Assembly (NCBI RefSeq): GCF_000819865.1
Contig: NZ_CDDF01000005.1
Span: 355,498-419,497, forward strand
Direction: 5' to 3'
DNA length: 64,000 nucleotides
DNA from: Aeromonas eucrenophila
GTDB lineage: Bacteria > Pseudomonadota > Gammaproteobacteria > Enterobacterales > Aeromonadaceae
The position numbers and the translations under genes are program-made. Below are positions 17,661-25,835 of this stretch, in pieces. The notes under the pieces were generated by a model that was given only the letters and a program-made list of their open reading frames with translations, was not told the origin of the DNA and did not search any database. Every line of letters begins with the position of its first letter. Position 1 is the first letter of the stretch.

Positions 17661-18236
17661 ATGAACCACGAAGAACAAAAGGTTGAAGCGATGGAGCAAG
17701 TAGAAGTCCAGCCAGTCGAGCCGACCGATGTAGACAGTGAAGTGACAGCCGAGCAGGCCCGCATTGCCGAACTGGAAGCCCAGCTGGCCACCGCCGAGCA
17801 GGCCGCTGCCGACGAGCGCGAGCGCGCCGTGCGTGCCGTCGCCGAGATGGAAAACCTGCGTCGCCGCGCGGCCCAGGACGTGGAGAAGGCCCACAAGTTC
17901 GCGCTGGAGAAATTTGCGGGCGAACTGCTGCCGGTGCTGGATAACCTGGAGCGTGCCATCGAACTGGCCGACAAGGAAAACGAGGCACTCAAGCCCATGA
18001 TCGAAGGGGTGGAGCTGACCCTCAAGTCCATGCAGAGCTCGGTCGGCAAGTTTGGCCTGCTGCCGCTGGATCCGCTGAACCAGCCGTTCGATCCCAACGC
18101 CCACCAAGCGATCAGCATGATCGAAAACGCCGAAGTGGCGGCGAACACCGTCATCGCGGTGATGCAGAAGGGCTACGAGCTCAACGGTCGGGTCATCCGT
18201 CCGGCCATGGTGATGGTCTCCAAGGCACCTGCCTGA
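17661..18236 (+). CDS. grpE: nucleotide exchange factor GrpE
   Basis: GrpE releases ADP from DnaK and so resets the chaperone cycle; it also acts as a thermosensor. The product is 191 aa. An acidic N-terminal tail ([20 protein letters not shown]) leads into a long dimerisation helix (about 30-90, [20 protein letters not shown]) and the C-terminal beta domain with the family signature from [11 protein letters not shown] to [14 protein letters not shown]. The start MNHEEQ follows TGGAG by 5 bases. A sigma-32 promoter precedes it and a terminator follows, so it is its own unit next to dnaK-dnaJ. Confidence 0.95.
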   Translation: MNHEEQKVEAMEQVEVQPVEPTDVDSEVTAEQARIAELEAQLATAEQAAADERERAVRAVAEMENLRRRAAQDVEKAHKFALEKFAGELLPVLDNLERAIELADKENEALKPMIEGVELTLKSMQSSVGKFGLLPLDPLNQPFDPNAHQAISMIENAEVAANTVIAVMQKGYELNGRVIRPAMVMVSKAPA

Positions 18237-18253
18237 GTACCCTCCCGGTATTG

Positions 18254-18279
18254 AGCCCGCCGCTCGGCGGGCTTTTTAT
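18254..18279 (+). terminator. rho-independent terminator of grpE
   Basis: Stem AGCCCGCC / GGCGGGCT with a 4-nt loop, followed by TTTTATTG, 17 bases after the grpE stop. Confidence 0.9.
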
Positions 18280-18350
18280 TGCCCCGTGTGGCCCGTCGAT
18301 GGTTTTGCCGGCGCAAAGCACGATGAGAGCACGGTTTTTTCAGTGCGGGG

Positions 18351-18379
18351 CTTGAAGCCGGGGCTTGAGACCCCATATA
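18351..18379 (+). promoter_or_regulatory. sigma-32 promoter P1 of dnaK
   Basis: CTTGAAG (18351-18357), 13 bp, then CCCCATATA (18371-18379). This is a near-perfect RpoH promoter, about 160 bases before dnaK. Confidence 0.88.
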
Positions 18380-18445
18380 GGGGACAAGGCCACGGCGGCA
18401 TCCTCGATGTGCACCTTCAGGGTGACAAGAATTTGATGCCGGGAG

Positions 18446-18475
18446 CTTGAAAGCCACAGTGGCAGGCCCCACCTA
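18446..18475 (+). promoter_or_regulatory. sigma-32 promoter P2 of dnaK
   Basis: CTTGAAA (18446-18452), 14 bp, then CCCCACCTA (18467-18475). Only one base of the -10 core deviates. It lies 62 bases before the dnaK start and in tandem with P1. Confidence 0.7.
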
Positions 18476-18537
18476 GCCGTTAACGTATTAAGGCGAGCAC
18501 CTCGCCAGTTTATTCAAAGTATTTGGAGATTCGTCAA

Positions 18538-20460
18538 ATGGGTAAAATCATCGGTATTGATTTGGGTACTACCAACTCCTGTGTCGCTATTCTGGACGGC
18601 GACCATGCTCGCGTGATCGAGAACGCGGAAGGCGACCGTACTACTCCGTCCATCATTGCCTATGCCGATGACGGCGAAATCCTGGTTGGTCAGCCGGCCA
18701 AGCGTCAGGCCATTACCAACCCGAAGAACACGCTGTTCGCTATCAAGCGTCTGATCGGCCGTCGTTTCGAAGATGAAGAAGTACAGCGTGATCTGAAGAT
18801 CATGCCGTATGCCATCGCCAAGGCCGACAACGGTGACGCCTGGGTTGAAGTGAAAGGCAAGAAAATGGCACCGCCGCAGATCTCTGCCGAAGTGCTGAAG
18901 AAGATGAAGAAGACCGCCGAGGATTACCTGGGCGAGCCGGTGACCGAAGCGGTCATCACAGTACCGGCCTACTTCAACGATGCCCAGCGTCAGGCTACCA
19001 AGGATGCCGGTCGCATCGCGGGTCTGGACGTCAAGCGCATCATCAACGAGCCGACCGCAGCAGCTTTCGCCTACGGCGTGAACAAGGTCAAGGGTGAGCG
19101 CAAGGTTGCCGTTTATGACCTGGGTGGCGGTACTTTCGATATCTCCATCATCGAGATCGACGAAGTCGAAGGGGAAACCACCTTCGAAGTGCTGGCGACC
19201 AACGGTAACACCCACCTGGGTGGTGAAGACTTCGACAACCGTGTCATCAACTATCTGGTTGACGAGTTCAAGCGTGAGCAGGGCATCGACCTGCGCAACG
19301 ACCAGCTGGCTCTGCAGCGTCTGAAAGATGCCGCCGAGAAGGCCAAGATTGAGCTCTCTTCCGCTCAGCAGACCGACGTGAACCTGCCGTACATCACCGC
19401 AGATGCCACCGGTCCTAAACACATGAACATCAAGGTGACCCGCGCCAAGCTGGAATCCCTGGTGGAAGACATGGTCAAAGACTCCCTGGAGCCGGTCCGT
19501 GTCGCCCTGAAAGACTCCGGTCTGGCAGTTGGCGAGATCGACGACGTCATCCTGGTGGGTGGTCAGACCCGTATGCCGCTGGTGCAGAAGACAGTCGCTG
19601 ACTTCTTCGGCAAAGAGCCGCGCAAAGACGTCAACCCGGACGAAGCCGTGGCCATGGGTGCTGCTATCCAGGGCGCCGTACTGTCCGGTGACAAGACCGA
19701 CGTACTGCTGCTGGACGTGACCCCGCTCTCCCTGGGTATCGAAACCATGGGTAGCGTGATGACTGCGCTGATCGAGAAGAACACCACCATCCCGACCAAG
19801 AAGTCCCAGGTGTTCTCCACCGCCGAAGACAACCAGTCTGCCGTGACCATTCACGTGCTGCAGGGTGAGCGCAAGCGCGCAAGCGACAACAAGTCCCTGG
19901 GCCAGTTCAACCTGGAAGGCATCCGTCCGGCGCAGCGCGGTCTGCCGCAGATCGAAGTGACCTTCGACATCGATGCGAACGGTATCCTGCACGTCTCCGC
20001 CAAAGACAAGGAGACCAACAAGGAGCAGAAGATCACCATCCAGGCTTCTTCCGGTCTGTCCGACGAGGAGATCGAACGCATGGTACGCGAGGCGGAAGCC
20101 AACGCGGCCGAAGACAAGAAGTTTGAGGAGCTGGTGCAGACCCGCAACCAGGCTGACGGTCTGGTCCACTCTGTCCGCAAGCAGATCACCGAAGCCGGTG
20201 ATGCCCTGCCTGCCGACGAGAAGACCAAGATCGAGACCGCGATGTCCGAGCTAGAAAGCGCCCTCAAGGGTGACGACAAGGCCGCCATCGAGGCCAAGCA
20301 GCAGGCTCTGCTGGAAGCGTCCCAGAAGTTGATGGAGATCGCTCAGCAGCAGGCTCAGGGTCAAGCTGGCGCCGCTGATGCCGGTCAGACTTCTTCCGCC
20401 AAGGGCGAAGACGACGTGGTCGATGCCGAGTTCGAAGAAGTGAAAGACGACAAGAAATAA
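18538..20460 (+). CDS. dnaK: Hsp70 chaperone DnaK
   Basis: DnaK is the main ATP-driven folding chaperone. The product is 640 aa. The ATPase domain begins [15 protein letters not shown] and contains the phosphate-2 motif [13 protein letters not shown] and the adenosine motif [11 protein letters not shown]. The linker [16 protein letters not shown] leads into the substrate-binding domain and helical lid, and the protein ends in the conserved acidic tail [19 protein letters not shown] lies 9 bases before the ATG at 18538. It is transcribed with dnaJ, behind two tandem sigma-32 promoters. Confidence 0.98.
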   Translation: MGKIIGIDLGTTNSCVAILDGDHARVIENAEGDRTTPSIIAYADDGEILVGQPAKRQAITNPKNTLFAIKRLIGRRFEDEEVQRDLKIMPYAIAKADNGDAWVEVKGKKMAPPQISAEVLKKMKKTAEDYLGEPVTEAVITVPAYFNDAQRQATKDAGRIAGLDVKRIINEPTAAAFAYGVNKVKGERKVAVYDLGGGTFDISIIEIDEVEGETTFEVLATNGNTHLGGEDFDNRVINYLVDEFKREQGIDLRNDQLALQRLKDAAEKAKIELSSAQQTDVNLPYITADATGPKHMNIKVTRAKLESLVEDMVKDSLEPVRVALKDSGLAVGEIDDVILVGGQTRMPLVQKTVADFFGKEPRKDVNPDEAVAMGAAIQGAVLSGDKTDVLLLDVTPLSLGIETMGSVMTALIEKNTTIPTKKSQVFSTAEDNQSAVTIHVLQGERKRASDNKSLGQFNLEGIRPAQRGLPQIEVTFDIDANGILHVSAKDKETNKEQKITIQASSGLSDEEIERMVREAEANAAEDKKFEELVQTRNQADGLVHSVRKQITEAGDALPADEKTKIETAMSELESALKGDDKAAIEAKQQALLEASQKLMEIAQQQAQGQAGAADAGQTSSAKGEDDVVDAEFEEVKDDKK

Positions 20461-20473
20461 GCCGTACCCAACC

Positions 20474-20540
20474 GGGCAGCGTTCGCGCTGCCCATCGGCT
20501 TGGTCAATGATTTCACGGGCGTTGGGTAACCAACGCCCGT
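20474..20540 (+). other. two stem-loops between dnaK and dnaJ
   Basis: Stem 1: GGGCAGC / GCTGCCC at 20474-20493. Stem 2: 11-bp arms ACGGGCGTTGG / CCAACGCCCGT at 20515-20540 closed by the GNRA tetraloop GTAA. Neither has a U-run, so read-through to dnaJ is expected. They probably attenuate or stabilise the dnaK message relative to dnaJ. Confidence 0.65.
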
Positions 20541-20573
20541 CTGCGTAACTGCTGATATAGCAACAGGATGAGT

Positions 20574-21713
20574 ATGTCGAAGCGCGATTTCTACGAAGTG
20601 CTTGGGGTATCGAAAGGTGCCGATGAGCGCGAGATCAAGAAGGCGTATAAGCGTCTGGCAATGAAGTATCACCCCGACCGTAACCAGGGGGATGCCGCCT
20701 CGGAAGAGAAGTTCAAAGAGGTCAAGGAAGCCTACGAGGTCCTGACCGACGACAACCTGCGCGCCCGCTATGACCAGTACGGTCATGCCGGGGTAGATCC
20801 GAGCCAGGGTGGCGGTGGCCACGGTGGCTTTGGCGGCGGTGCCGACTTTGGTGATGCGTTCGGCGATATCTTTGGCGACATCTTCGGCGGTGGCCGTGGC
20901 GGTCGCCGTGGCCCGGCTCGTGGCTCCGATCTGCGCTACAACATGGAGCTGACGCTGGAAGAGGCGGTGCGCGGGGTCTCCAAGGAGATCAAGATCCCGA
21001 CTCAGGTCCATTGCGAGGTCTGCAACGGCTCCGGCGCCCACACCGGGAGCTCTGCCCATACCTGTCCGACCTGCCACGGCGCAGGCCAGGTGCAGATGCG
21101 CCAGGGCTTCTTCGCGGTGCAGCAAGCCTGTCCGCACTGCCACGGTCGCGGCAAGATCATCAAGGATCCGTGCCGCAAGTGCCACGGTGAGGGTCGCTAT
21201 CAGAAGACCAAGACACTGTCGGTCAAGATCCCGGCGGGCGTCGATACCGGCGACCGCATCCGTCTCTCCGGTGAAGGGGAAGCGGGGGAAGCGGGGGCGT
21301 CGGCCGGGGATCTGTACGTACAGGTCCACGTCAAGGAGCACGAGATCTTCGTGCGTGACGGCAACGATCTCTACTGCGAAGTGCCCATCAGCTTCACCAC
21401 CGCGGCCCTTGGCGGCGAGATCGAAGTGCCGACCCTGGATGGCCGGGTCAAGCTGAAGGTGACGACGGAGACCCAGACCGGCAAGTTGTTCCGCCTGCGG
21501 GGCAAGGGCGTCAAGTCTGTGCGCTCCGGTCAGGTCGGCGATCTGATGTGCAAGGTGGTGATCGAGACCCCGGTCAAGTTGACCGAGGCTCAGAAAGATC
21601 TGCTGCGCCAGCTGGACGAGTCGTTCAGCGGTGCCGCCGCCAAGACCCACAAGCCAAAGTCGGAAGGCTTCTTCGAAGGGGTGAAACGCTTCTTCGATGA
21701 TCTGACCAAATAA
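20574..21713 (+). CDS. dnaJ: Hsp40 co-chaperone DnaJ
   Basis: DnaJ delivers unfolded proteins to DnaK and stimulates its ATPase. The product is 379 aa. The J domain (1-70) has the HPD motif in [12 protein letters not shown] Gly/Phe-rich segment (about 75-118) follows, then the zinc domain with four CxxCxGxG repeats ([32 protein letters not shown]) and the C-terminal substrate domains. Of two in-frame ATGs, 20574 is preferred since AGGA lies 6 bases before it; 20568 is too close. It follows dnaK after two stem-loops and is ended by a strong terminator. Confidence 0.97.
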   Translation: MSKRDFYEVLGVSKGADEREIKKAYKRLAMKYHPDRNQGDAASEEKFKEVKEAYEVLTDDNLRARYDQYGHAGVDPSQGGGGHGGFGGGADFGDAFGDIFGDIFGGGRGGRRGPARGSDLRYNMELTLEEAVRGVSKEIKIPTQVHCEVCNGSGAHTGSSAHTCPTCHGAGQVQMRQGFFAVQQACPHCHGRGKIIKDPCRKCHGEGRYQKTKTLSVKIPAGVDTGDRIRLSGEGEAGEAGASAGDLYVQVHVKEHEIFVRDGNDLYCEVPISFTTAALGGEIEVPTLDGRVKLKVTTETQTGKLFRLRGKGVKSVRSGQVGDLMCKVVIETPVKLTEAQKDLLRQLDESFSGAAAKTHKPKSEGFFEGVKRFFDDLTK

Positions 21714-21737
21714 GCGAAGCGCAATCCGCGTGATGCA

Positions 21738-21770
21738 AGAAAGCCGGCCCCAGGGCCGGCTTTCTTTTTG
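21738..21770 (+). terminator. rho-independent terminator of dnaJ
   Basis: Perfect 12-bp stem AGAAAGCCGGCC / GGCCGGCTTTCT, 4-nt loop, followed by TTTTTG. The A-rich foot means it could also work for the converging mgtC-like gene. Confidence 0.92.
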
Positions 21771-21803
21771 TCTGCTTACAGGCTTCAGTTTCCTGCCATC
21801 GCC

Positions 21804-22532
21804 TCAATCCGTGGTGCTGGTGCGCCAGAAGATCTGCTTGATGCGGGGGTGTTCCCCGAGCTTCTTCATCAGGGCATCCAGCTCCTCGCCGTCGATGGAG
21901 GTGGCGAGCAGCACCGCCGAGATCTCCAGATCATGTTCCCCGAATGGCTCGATATCCAGCTCGCTCAGGGGGTAATTGGCCTGCTCCAGCATCTGCTCGA
22001 GCCAGGGCAGCACTTCCTTCTGGTGGGTGCGGCGGATGAGGGCCGTGACGCGGTAGGTCACCTCGGTATCGGTATTGTCCACCGGGTGGCGGTTGATCTG
22101 ATTGACCAGGGGGCGCAGCAGGGTGTTGGCTGCCAGCACGAAGAGAGCGCCGAGGATGGCCTCCATGGCGAGGCCGGCACCGCTGGCGGCGCCCACGGCG
22201 GCGACGCCCCACAGGGTGGCGGCGGTGTTGATGCCGCGAATGTTGCCGGATTCCCGCATGATGACGCCGGCGCCGAGGAAGCCGATGCCGGAGACGATGT
22301 AGGCGATCACATGGACCACGCCGTAGGTGCCGCCGTGCAGGTCATAGATGCGCTGGGCCAGGTTGACGAACAGGGCCGCCCCCACGGCGACCAGCACGTT
22401 GGTACGCAGGCCGGCGGTACGCTGGCGATACTGGCGCTCCAGCCCGACCAGGCTGCCCAGCACGAAGGCCAGCAGCAGGCTGGCCAGGGTGTCGAGCAGG
22501 GAAAGCATGTCGATTTGTTGCCACATTCTCAT
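21804..22532 (-). CDS. MgtC/SapB family membrane protein
   Basis: MgtC-like proteins are inner-membrane proteins linked to growth in low magnesium and inside macrophages. The product is 242 aa. The N-terminal MgtC/SapB domain has about five hydrophobic segments with the family residues LGSLVGLERQYRQRTAGLRTN (split here as LGSLVGLERQ and RTAGLRTN), GIGFLGAGVIM and GINTAATLW. A soluble C-terminal ACT-like domain (about 155-242, VTYRVTALIRRTH...) follows. The start MRMWQQ has AGGAG 7 bases upstream. It lies after the small gene 22756-23121, which resembles its C-terminal domain, with a stem-loop between. Confidence 0.9.
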   Translation of the reverse strand: MRMWQQIDMLSLLDTLASLLLAFVLGSLVGLERQYRQRTAGLRTNVLVAVGAALFVNLAQRIYDLHGGTYGVVHVIAYIVSGIGFLGAGVIMRESGNIRGINTAATLWGVAAVGAASGAGLAMEAILGALFVLAANTLLRPLVNQINRHPVDNTDTEVTYRVTALIRRTHQKEVLPWLEQMLEQANYPLSELDIEPFGEHDLEISAVLLATSIDGEELDALMKKLGEHPRIKQIFWRTSTTD

Positions 22533-22704
22533 GGCGTACTCCTTCTGATAGCGGATGGCCTTCATGGCTGGCAGATAAAATGCTGCTTGATGCGACATTA
22601 GTGGGTCGTCTGCGCAGTGAAGGCCATCGTGATAGATGAATATATTGCACAGATCGAGCGGGTCCGCGCCCTTGGGAGGGCGGACAGCATGCCAACGGGC
22701 AGCG

Positions 22705-22727
22705 CGGGGCCAGTCTGACTGGCCCCG
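22705..22727 (-). terminator. stem-loop between the ACT-like gene and mgtC-like gene
   Basis: Perfect 10-bp arms CGGGGCCAGT / ACTGGCCCCG with a 3-nt loop, 28 bases after the stop of the upstream gene. No U-run follows, so it may be a terminator or an attenuator inside an operon. Confidence 0.5.
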
Positions 22728-22755
22728 GAGCTGGGTTGGCGGTACCGAGCCGGGG

Positions 22756-23121
22756 CTAGGGAGCGGATTGAGGGCGCAGTTCCCAGCGTACCGGGTGAGC
22801 GACCCCGACCTGATGCACGAACTGCACCAGATAGCGGCGCTGGGGCGGGGTGCAGTGCAGGTCGAGCACCAGTTCCCGTCCGCCATCGCGCCCCGGTCTC
22901 AGGGATTGCAAGGGGCTCAGTCCTGCCGGTTGCAGGGTGTTAGCCACCATCGCCAGCACCTGCTCCAGCGCGGCGCGATCCTGGCAGCGGATCTGCAAAC
23001 GGTAGTGATGCTGCCGTTGCCTGGCACGCAGCCAGCGCGGCAGTGAGCTTAGGCCCAGCCTGCCCAGCAGGGCATGAGTGCCAGATTGTAGTGAGGCAGA
23101 TTGTGTTGAAACAAAGCGCAT
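22756..23121 (-). CDS. small protein resembling the MgtC C-terminal (ACT-like) domain
   Basis: A 121-aa protein with a perfect ribosome site (AAGGAGG) 5 bases before MRFVSTQS. It has no membrane segment. A basic N-terminal third (PRWLRARQRQHHYR) precedes a domain of about 75 residues. That domain reads HYRLQIRCQDRAALEQVLAM ... LSPLQSLRPGRDGGRELVLDL ... VGVAHPVRWELR. Its pattern parallels the C-terminal domain of the MgtC-like protein next door (VTYRVTALIRRTHQKEVLPW ... LSELDIEPFGEHDLEISAVL ... HPRIKQIFWR). I infer a free-standing copy of that domain, perhaps a regulator or partner. The similarity is by eye only. Confidence 0.75.
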   Translation of the reverse strand: MRFVSTQSASLQSGTHALLGRLGLSSLPRWLRARQRQHHYRLQIRCQDRAALEQVLAMVANTLQPAGLSPLQSLRPGRDGGRELVLDLHCTPPQRRYLVQFVHQVGVAHPVRWELRPQSAP

Positions 23122-23184
23122 AGCAGCCTCCTTGTGGGAAGCAGAAACTATGCAGGCAAGGTGTCCACAGGTCTGAGCCCGGGT

Positions 23185-23200
23185 CACTTGACGTCAAGTG
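23185..23200. promoter_or_regulatory. 16-bp perfect palindrome, candidate operator
   Basis: CACTTGACGTCAAGTG is fully symmetric and lies 64 bases before the start of the 121-aa gene. TTGACG inside it could be a -35 element on the minus strand. The binding protein is unknown. Confidence 0.5.
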
Positions 23201-23502
23201 TAAAAAGAGAGAAGAGGGGAGTGGATTTCCGCTTCTCGCAGGGTTGCGAGAGTGCGGCAGAGGAAGACCTGCGGCTATCTCGCGACCGGGGTGCCGACGA
23301 ACGAGGTCGGCCTGCTACTGTCACTTGATGAGTTGCCCACTGATGGTCTCCGCTGTTGATGAACGGCCAGATGGTACCGATCCACCGCCCGGAGGTAAAG
23401 CCTTGTGCTCTTTTTGTCACATTCAGATACAAGTTCGACGACTCAGAGTCGGGCTGCCGAACCCGCACTCAGCGGGTGCCTGGCGTCATCGAACACCTTT
23501 AA

Positions 23503-23548
23503 ATTAGTCATTGCTAATGTTTGACCCAGCAGTAGAATGGCCCAATAT
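23503..23548 (+). promoter_or_regulatory. candidate promoter and operator of the YeeE/YedE pair
   Basis: The dyad ATTAG-N6-CTAAT abuts a -35-like TTGACC (23520-23525), with AATATC 17 bp later. ArsR-type repressors often control such genes, but no such regulator gene is in the window. Confidence 0.35.
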
Positions 23549-23651
23549 CAGCAACTTCTAATTTACTATAAGCCCGCTGATCCTGACGTCGGCACCCAGC
23601 CCCTGGGGGACGGAGTCCGTCCTGTCGATGACTTTGATACGAGGAGATCCC

Positions 23652-24065
23652 ATGTTGGAAAGTCAATGGTTGCACGCCCTGGGAGGCGGCATGCTGATCG
23701 GCGCCGCCGCCCTGATGCTGATGCTGTTCAACGGCCGGGTCGCCGGGATCAGCGGCATCCTGGGCGGCGCCCTGCAACACAGGGACGCCTGGCGCTGGCT
23801 CTTCCTGCTGGGTCTGGTTGGGGGAGGCACTCTGGCCTTTGCCCTCGGTTGGATAAGCCTGCCGACCCTGGCGGTATTGCCCCCCTGGCCCTGGGTCGCC
23901 CTGGCGGGGCTGCTGGTCGGCATCGGCACCCGCCTTGGCAACGGCTGTACCAGTGGCCACGGCATCTGCGGCGTGGGGCGGCTGTCGCGCCGCTCCCTGG
24001 TCGCCACCCTCGTCTTCATGACAACCGCAGTGCTCACTGTGTTTGTCAGTCGCCATCTGCTGTGA
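23652..24065 (+). CDS. YeeE/YedE family membrane protein, first of pair
   Basis: YeeE/YedE proteins are inner-membrane proteins linked to uptake of thiosulfate or other reduced sulfur. The product is 137 aa with about four hydrophobic helices and the conserved cysteine motif [12 protein letters not shown] (Cys 99 and 106). The start [10 protein letters not shown] has GAGGAG 6 bases upstream. It is followed 11 bases later by a second half-size member, so the two probably form a heteromer (PmpA/PmpB-like arrangement). No rhodanese or ArsR gene accompanies them here. Confidence 0.88.
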   Translation: MLESQWLHALGGGMLIGAAALMLMLFNGRVAGISGILGGALQHRDAWRWLFLLGLVGGGTLAFALGWISLPTLAVLPPWPWVALAGLLVGIGTRLGNGCTSGHGICGVGRLSRRSLVATLVFMTTAVLTVFVSRHLL

Positions 24066-24076
24066 GGAGTCCTGAC

Positions 24077-24505
24077 ATGACAATGCTGATCAGCCTGTTG
24101 TCCGGCCTGCTGTTCGGGCTCGGTCTCGTCCTCTCCGGCATGGTGGACCCCGCCAGGGTGCAGGGATTTCTCGATGTGACCGGAGCCTGGGATCCCAGCC
24201 TGGCCTTCGTGATGGGGGGCGCCCTGCTGGTGTTTATGCCGGGCTATTTCTATCTGGTGCGACCCCGTCGCCAGAGCCTGTTGGGGGAGCCCTATCCGCC
24301 AGCCCAGCCCCAGCGATTGGATAGACGCTTGCTTGGCGGTGCCGCGCTCTTTGGCATCGGTTGGGGCATGGCCGGGATCTGCCCAGGCCCGGCCCTGAGT
24401 CTTGTCAGTGGCGGCCAGCCCCTGATCTGGCTGTTCGTGGCCGCCATGGTGGCCGGAGTGCTGCTGGTGGACAGGTTCTGGCCCTGGTGGCAAGGGCGCC
24501 CCTGA
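24077..24505 (+). CDS. YeeE/YedE family membrane protein, second of pair
   Basis: The product is 142 aa with about four hydrophobic segments. It begins MTMLISLLSGLLFGLGLVLS and has the family motifs SGMVDPARVQGFLD and GIGWGMAGICPGPAL, with a conserved Cys. AGGAG lies 7 bases before the ATG. It is transcribed with the preceding gene and probably completes the same channel. The substrate is inferred from the family only. Confidence 0.88.
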   Translation: MTMLISLLSGLLFGLGLVLSGMVDPARVQGFLDVTGAWDPSLAFVMGGALLVFMPGYFYLVRPRRQSLLGEPYPPAQPQRLDRRLLGGAALFGIGWGMAGICPGPALSLVSGGQPLIWLFVAAMVAGVLLVDRFWPWWQGRP

Positions 24506-24600
24506 TCCCGCCTGGCTCATTGCGCCCGATGAGATGAGGGCCCCACAGGGTGGCCCGAGGTGGTACTATCGGAGCCCCATATTGTCCATAAGGCTTGCCC

Positions 24601-25617
24601 ATGCACCCTCTGCGCCTGCTTATCTCGGATTCCCACGATCCTCTGTTCAACCTGGCAGTGGAGGAGTGCATCTTCCGCCAGATGGACCCCGCCCAGCGGG
24701 TGTTGTTTCTGTGGCGCAACGCCAATACGGTGGTGATAGGCCGCGCCCAGAACCCCTGGAAGGAGTGCAACACCCGCCGCATGGAGGAAGATGGCGTGAC
24801 TCTGGCCCGGCGCAGCAGCGGCGGCGGGGCCGTGTTCCACGATCTTGGCAACAGCTGCTTCACCTTCATGGCGGGCAAGCCCGGTTATGACAAGAGCCTC
24901 TCCACCGCCATCGTGCTGGACGGCCTGAAACGGCTCGGGGTGGAAGCCTTCGCCTCCGGCCGCAACGATCTGCTGGTGGCGACCCAGGACGGGGATCGCA
25001 AGGTGTCGGGCTCCGCCTATCGAGAGACCCTCGATCGCGGTTTCCATCACGGCACCCTGCTGCTGGATGCCGATCTCAGTCGGCTCGCCAACTACCTCAA
25101 CCCGGATCCCAAGAAGCTCGCGGCCAAGGGCATCACCTCGGTGCGCAGCCGAGTCGCTAACTTGAGCGAATTGCTGCCGGGCATCCGTCATGAGCAGGTG
25201 GTGCAGGCACTGAGCGAGGCCTTTTTTGACCGCCATGGTGAGCGGGCCTTGCCCGAGCATATCTCACCCGAACAGCTGCCGGACCTACCCGGCTTCGCCG
25301 AGACCTTCGCTCGCCAGCGCAGCTGGGAGTGGAACTTCGGCCACGCGCCGGCCTTTGCCCATCAGCTGGACGAGCGTTTCGCTTGGGGCGGGGTGGAGCT
25401 GCACTTCGACGTGGAGAAGGGGATCATCGGACGGGTGCAGATCTTCAGCGACAGCCTGGATCCGGCGCCCCTGGATGCCCTGGCCGAGCGGCTGCCCGGG
25501 GTAGCCTATAGGCCCGAGGCGGTAGGGGCCCTGTTCGTCGAGCTCAAGCTCGACTTCCCGACGCAGTTGGCGGAGCTAACTGAGCTCGAGAGCTGGTTGG
25601 TGGCGGCGCTGCGTTAA
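24601..25617 (+). CDS. lplA: lipoate-protein ligase A
   Basis: LplA activates free lipoate with ATP and attaches it to lipoyl domains of 2-oxoacid dehydrogenases and the glycine cleavage system. The product is 338 aa, like E. coli LplA. The lipoate-binding [15 protein letters not shown] runs from residue 70, followed by GRNDLLVA and the catalytic-lysine region [11 protein letters not shown]. The C-terminal accessory domain is present. The ATG at 24601 is chosen over an in-frame TTG two codons upstream. It stands alone. Confidence 0.94.
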   Translation: MHPLRLLISDSHDPLFNLAVEECIFRQMDPAQRVLFLWRNANTVVIGRAQNPWKECNTRRMEEDGVTLARRSSGGGAVFHDLGNSCFTFMAGKPGYDKSLSTAIVLDGLKRLGVEAFASGRNDLLVATQDGDRKVSGSAYRETLDRGFHHGTLLLDADLSRLANYLNPDPKKLAAKGITSVRSRVANLSELLPGIRHEQVVQALSEAFFDRHGERALPEHISPEQLPDLPGFAETFARQRSWEWNFGHAPAFAHQLDERFAWGGVELHFDVEKGIIGRVQIFSDSLDPAPLDALAERLPGVAYRPEAVGALFVELKLDFPTQLAELTELESWLVAALR

Positions 25618-25835
25618 ATCGGCCTGGGATTGGCCCGATCCCGCGCTTGCCAAGTGAGAGCGGGATCACGAAATGGGAAGCGGAGCTGGCGGGGCACCGC
25701 GCCCTCGGCCCCGCCTCAGCGAGGCCCGATAAGAGGCATGATAAAAAGTAGGCCAGGCCATTAGTTATTGTCGCTGTTTCAAATGCGACCCGAGGGGTAT
25801 AACCGGGTCACTTCTGCAGTACTAATGGTAACAAC

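Larger units (their letters stand above)
23122..23651. other. 530-base regulatory gap between divergent genes
   Basis: No gene with a ribosome site is seen. Near the minus-strand gene lies a perfect 16-bp palindrome CACTTGACGTCAAGTG (23185-23200). Near the plus-strand gene lie the dyad ATTAG-N6-CTAAT (23503-23518) and a weak promoter TTGACC-N17-AATATC (23520-23548). The middle section is GC-rich with several possible hairpins, giving a leader of up to 400 nt for the ACT-like/mgtC unit if its promoter lies far upstream. Confidence 0.45.

Noticed and set aside
18523..18537. Five extra N-terminal codons for DnaK (MEIRQ)
   Set aside because: They contain the Shine-Dalgarno region of the true start, and DnaK always begins [14 protein letters not shown].
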